Shown here in pieces: positions 6,798 to 7,333 of a DNA stretch of 7,333 bases. The translations under genes were made by a program, and so were the position numbers. Below the pieces are notes generated by a model. The model was given only the letters and a program-made list of their open reading frames with translations. It was not told the origin of the DNA and ran no database searches. Source of the DNA: an uncultured Romboutsia sp. (GTDB lineage: Bacteria; Bacillota; Clostridia; Peptostreptococcales; Peptostreptococcaceae); contig CALESE010000189.1 in assembly GCA_937907205.1 (NCBI GenBank), positions 1-7,333 of the forward strand. The letters are read 5' to 3'. The stretch's first letter is position 1. Every line of letters begins with the position of its first letter.

Positions 6798-6803
6798 TAT
6801 AAT
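6798..6803 (+). promoter_or_regulatory. Possible -10 box for the downstream gene
   Basis: A perfect TATAAT lies 78 nt before the ATG at 6882 and just after the GC-rich element. There is no matching -35 (6775-6780 is GCGAAT), and in such AT-rich DNA the hexamer can arise by chance. A promoter is needed somewhere here because a strong terminator separates this gene from the preceding ones. Confidence 0.25.
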
Positions 6804-6869
6804 AAAAAATATAAAAAGTATAAATAAAAAATAATATTTATGGAAATCTTAAATAAAGAGATTAGTTTT

Positions 6870-6875
6870 GGAGGT
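6870..6875 (+). promoter_or_regulatory. Ribosome binding site fixing the start at 6882
   Basis: GGAGGT lies exactly 6 nt before ATG 6882. It decides against the in-frame ATG at 6840, which has no SD and would put the GGAGGT inside the coding region. Confidence 0.8.
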
Positions 6876-6881
6876 AAAAAA

Positions 6882-7208
6882 ATGGATAATATATTTGAAC
6901 AAAGAAATAAACTAAAAGATGGAAAGTATAATTTATCATTAGAAGTATCAGATTCAGCATATTTTGATATATATGACAATGCCGATACAGCGGCTGCAGA
7001 AGATTTACTAAGAAACTATCTAAAAAGTAACTCTGATGATGGTAGATTTGAAAATGTTCATATAAACTATAATAGGAATAGACATTTAGTTAATATAACA
7101 GCAGAATTAAATTATTATGGTAATGTACATACAAACTATCAACAAAGGGCAAAATTACAAAATATCAACGATGAGATACATCCAGATACCAATGGTGATA
7201 CACACTAA
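6882..7208 (+). CDS. Hypothetical 108-residue soluble protein with a repeated NVHxNY motif
   Basis: I do not recognise this protein. It has 108 residues, no signal peptide and no membrane segment, and is rich in Asn, Asp and Tyr. An acidic, probably helical stretch (about 33-48, with an Ala-rich run) is followed by a likely beta-rich part. Two copies of NVHxNY occur, at 58-63 and 81-86, 23 residues apart, suggesting repeated beta-hairpins. The C-terminal 15 residues are polar and likely disordered. The start at 6882 is set by GGAGGT at 6870-6875. It stands alone: a terminator and GC-rich element lie before it and a new promoter after it, so it is probably monocistronic and need not belong to the transporter system. 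Normal codon use and a clean reading frame support a real gene. Confidence 0.75.
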   Translation: MDNIFEQRNKLKDGKYNLSLEVSDSAYFDIYDNADTAAAEDLLRNYLKSNSDDGRFENVHINYNRNRHLVNITAELNYYGNVHTNYQQRAKLQNINDEIHPDTNGDTH

Positions 7209-7212
7209 TATA

Positions 7213-7310
7213 AATACTTAATGGACAAGTTTTAATATATTTTAAATAAAAAATATAAAAAAGTATTGACGATATATTTTTTAGGTGATATAGTAATACT
7301 TGTCCTTAAG
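7213..7310. promoter_or_regulatory. Set of inverted and direct repeats overlapping a promoter
   Basis: CTTAATGGACAAGT (7217-7230) is matched by the inverted copy ACTTGTCCTTAAG (7298-7310) with one unpaired base. AATACTT occurs directly at 7213-7219 and 7295-7301, and inverted as AAGTATT at 7261-7267. The 3' copies overlap the predicted transcription start and the inverted one overlaps the -35. Two distant half-sites around a promoter suggest operator sites, possibly with looping. The arms are too far apart (67 nt) for a classic terminator. Confidence 0.4.
7266..7294 (+). promoter_or_regulatory. Sigma-A type promoter for a gene at the right edge
   Basis: TTGACG (-35, 7266-7271) and TATAGT (-10, 7289-7294) are separated by an ideal 17 nt, each one base from consensus. 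Transcription would start at about 7301, inside the ACTTGTCC inverted-repeat arm. It reads toward ATG 7328. Confidence 0.7.
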
Positions 7311-7327
7311 AAAAGGGCAAAACAATA

Positions 7328-7333
7328 ATGAAC
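7328..7333 (+). CDS. Possible start of the next gene (cut by window end)
   Basis: ATG at 7328-7330 follows the promoter at 7266-7294, with AAAAGGG (7311-7317) 10 nt upstream as a modest SD. Only two codons are visible, so nothing can be said about the product. The start is a guess from signal spacing. Confidence 0.25.

Noticed and set aside
6840..6881. Earlier in-frame ATG for the 108-residue gene
   Set aside because: No SD upstream, and the strong GGAGGT at 6870-6875 would be inside the coding region; ATG 6882 is better.
6797..6979. Reverse-strand ORF of 60 residues
   Set aside because: Overlaps the leader and 5' part of the 108-residue gene, which has a strong SD; no SD or family supports the reverse ORF.
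7236..7257. AT-only stem TATATTTT/AAAATATA as a terminator for the 108-residue gene
   Set aside because: Eight A-T pairs only, with no T tract directly after; too weak to call in DNA this AT-rich.
1..7333. CRISPR array, tRNA, rRNA, transposase or phage genes
   Set aside because: No regularly spaced repeats, no cloverleaf or rRNA-like conserved sequence, and no protein with transposase, integrase or phage motifs was seen.

Overview
The window looks like chromosomal DNA from a low-GC Firmicute, most likely a clostridium of the Peptostreptococcaceae type. The evidence is very AT-rich coding sequence, strong Gram-positive Shine-Dalgarno (SD) sites (AGGAGG, GGAGGT, AAGGGTGA), heavy use of ATA/TTA/AGA codons and a strict-anaerobe style of Fe-S protein. 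The exact genus cannot be fixed from the sequence alone.

Positions 1 to about 6710 hold one co-directional (+) gene train. In order: a TVP38/TMEM64 (DedA-superfamily) membrane protein whose only SD-supported start is ATA (76-771); an intergenic hairpin with a T-rich tail (783-814); a two-ferredoxin-motif, two-CCG-domain iron-sulfur protein (838-1974); a very small one-helix membrane ORF that looks frame-disrupted (1991-2138); a CDP-alcohol phosphatidyltransferase with its full catalytic motif (2139-2723); and a complete ABC importer consisting of a YnjB-like lipoprotein (2734-3942), two separate permeases (3932-4792, 4801-5598) and an ATPase with a C-terminal extension (5625-6653). Spacing is tight: an 11-nt overlap, a stop abutting a start, and SDs overlapping stops. 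A strong intrinsic terminator (6675-6707) closes the train.

The gene content parallels the uncharacterised E. coli ydjXYZ-ynjABCDEF cluster: TVP38 protein, Fe-S protein, YnjB binding protein, YnjC permease, YnjD ATPase and YnjF phosphatidyltransferase. My inference is an envelope-lipid system in which the ABC importer supplies a small solute, the phosphatidyltransferase joins an alcohol to a CDP-activated lipid, and the DedA-type protein moves lipid across the membrane. The Fe-S protein would supply a redox step. The solute and the lipid product are unknown.

Downstream lies a 60-nt island of about 50% GC (6721-6780) with short repeated words. It is followed by an unrecognised 108-residue soluble protein with a good SD (6882-7208). 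The window ends with a near-consensus promoter (7266-7294) embedded in a set of inverted repeats, apparently driving a gene that begins at the right edge.
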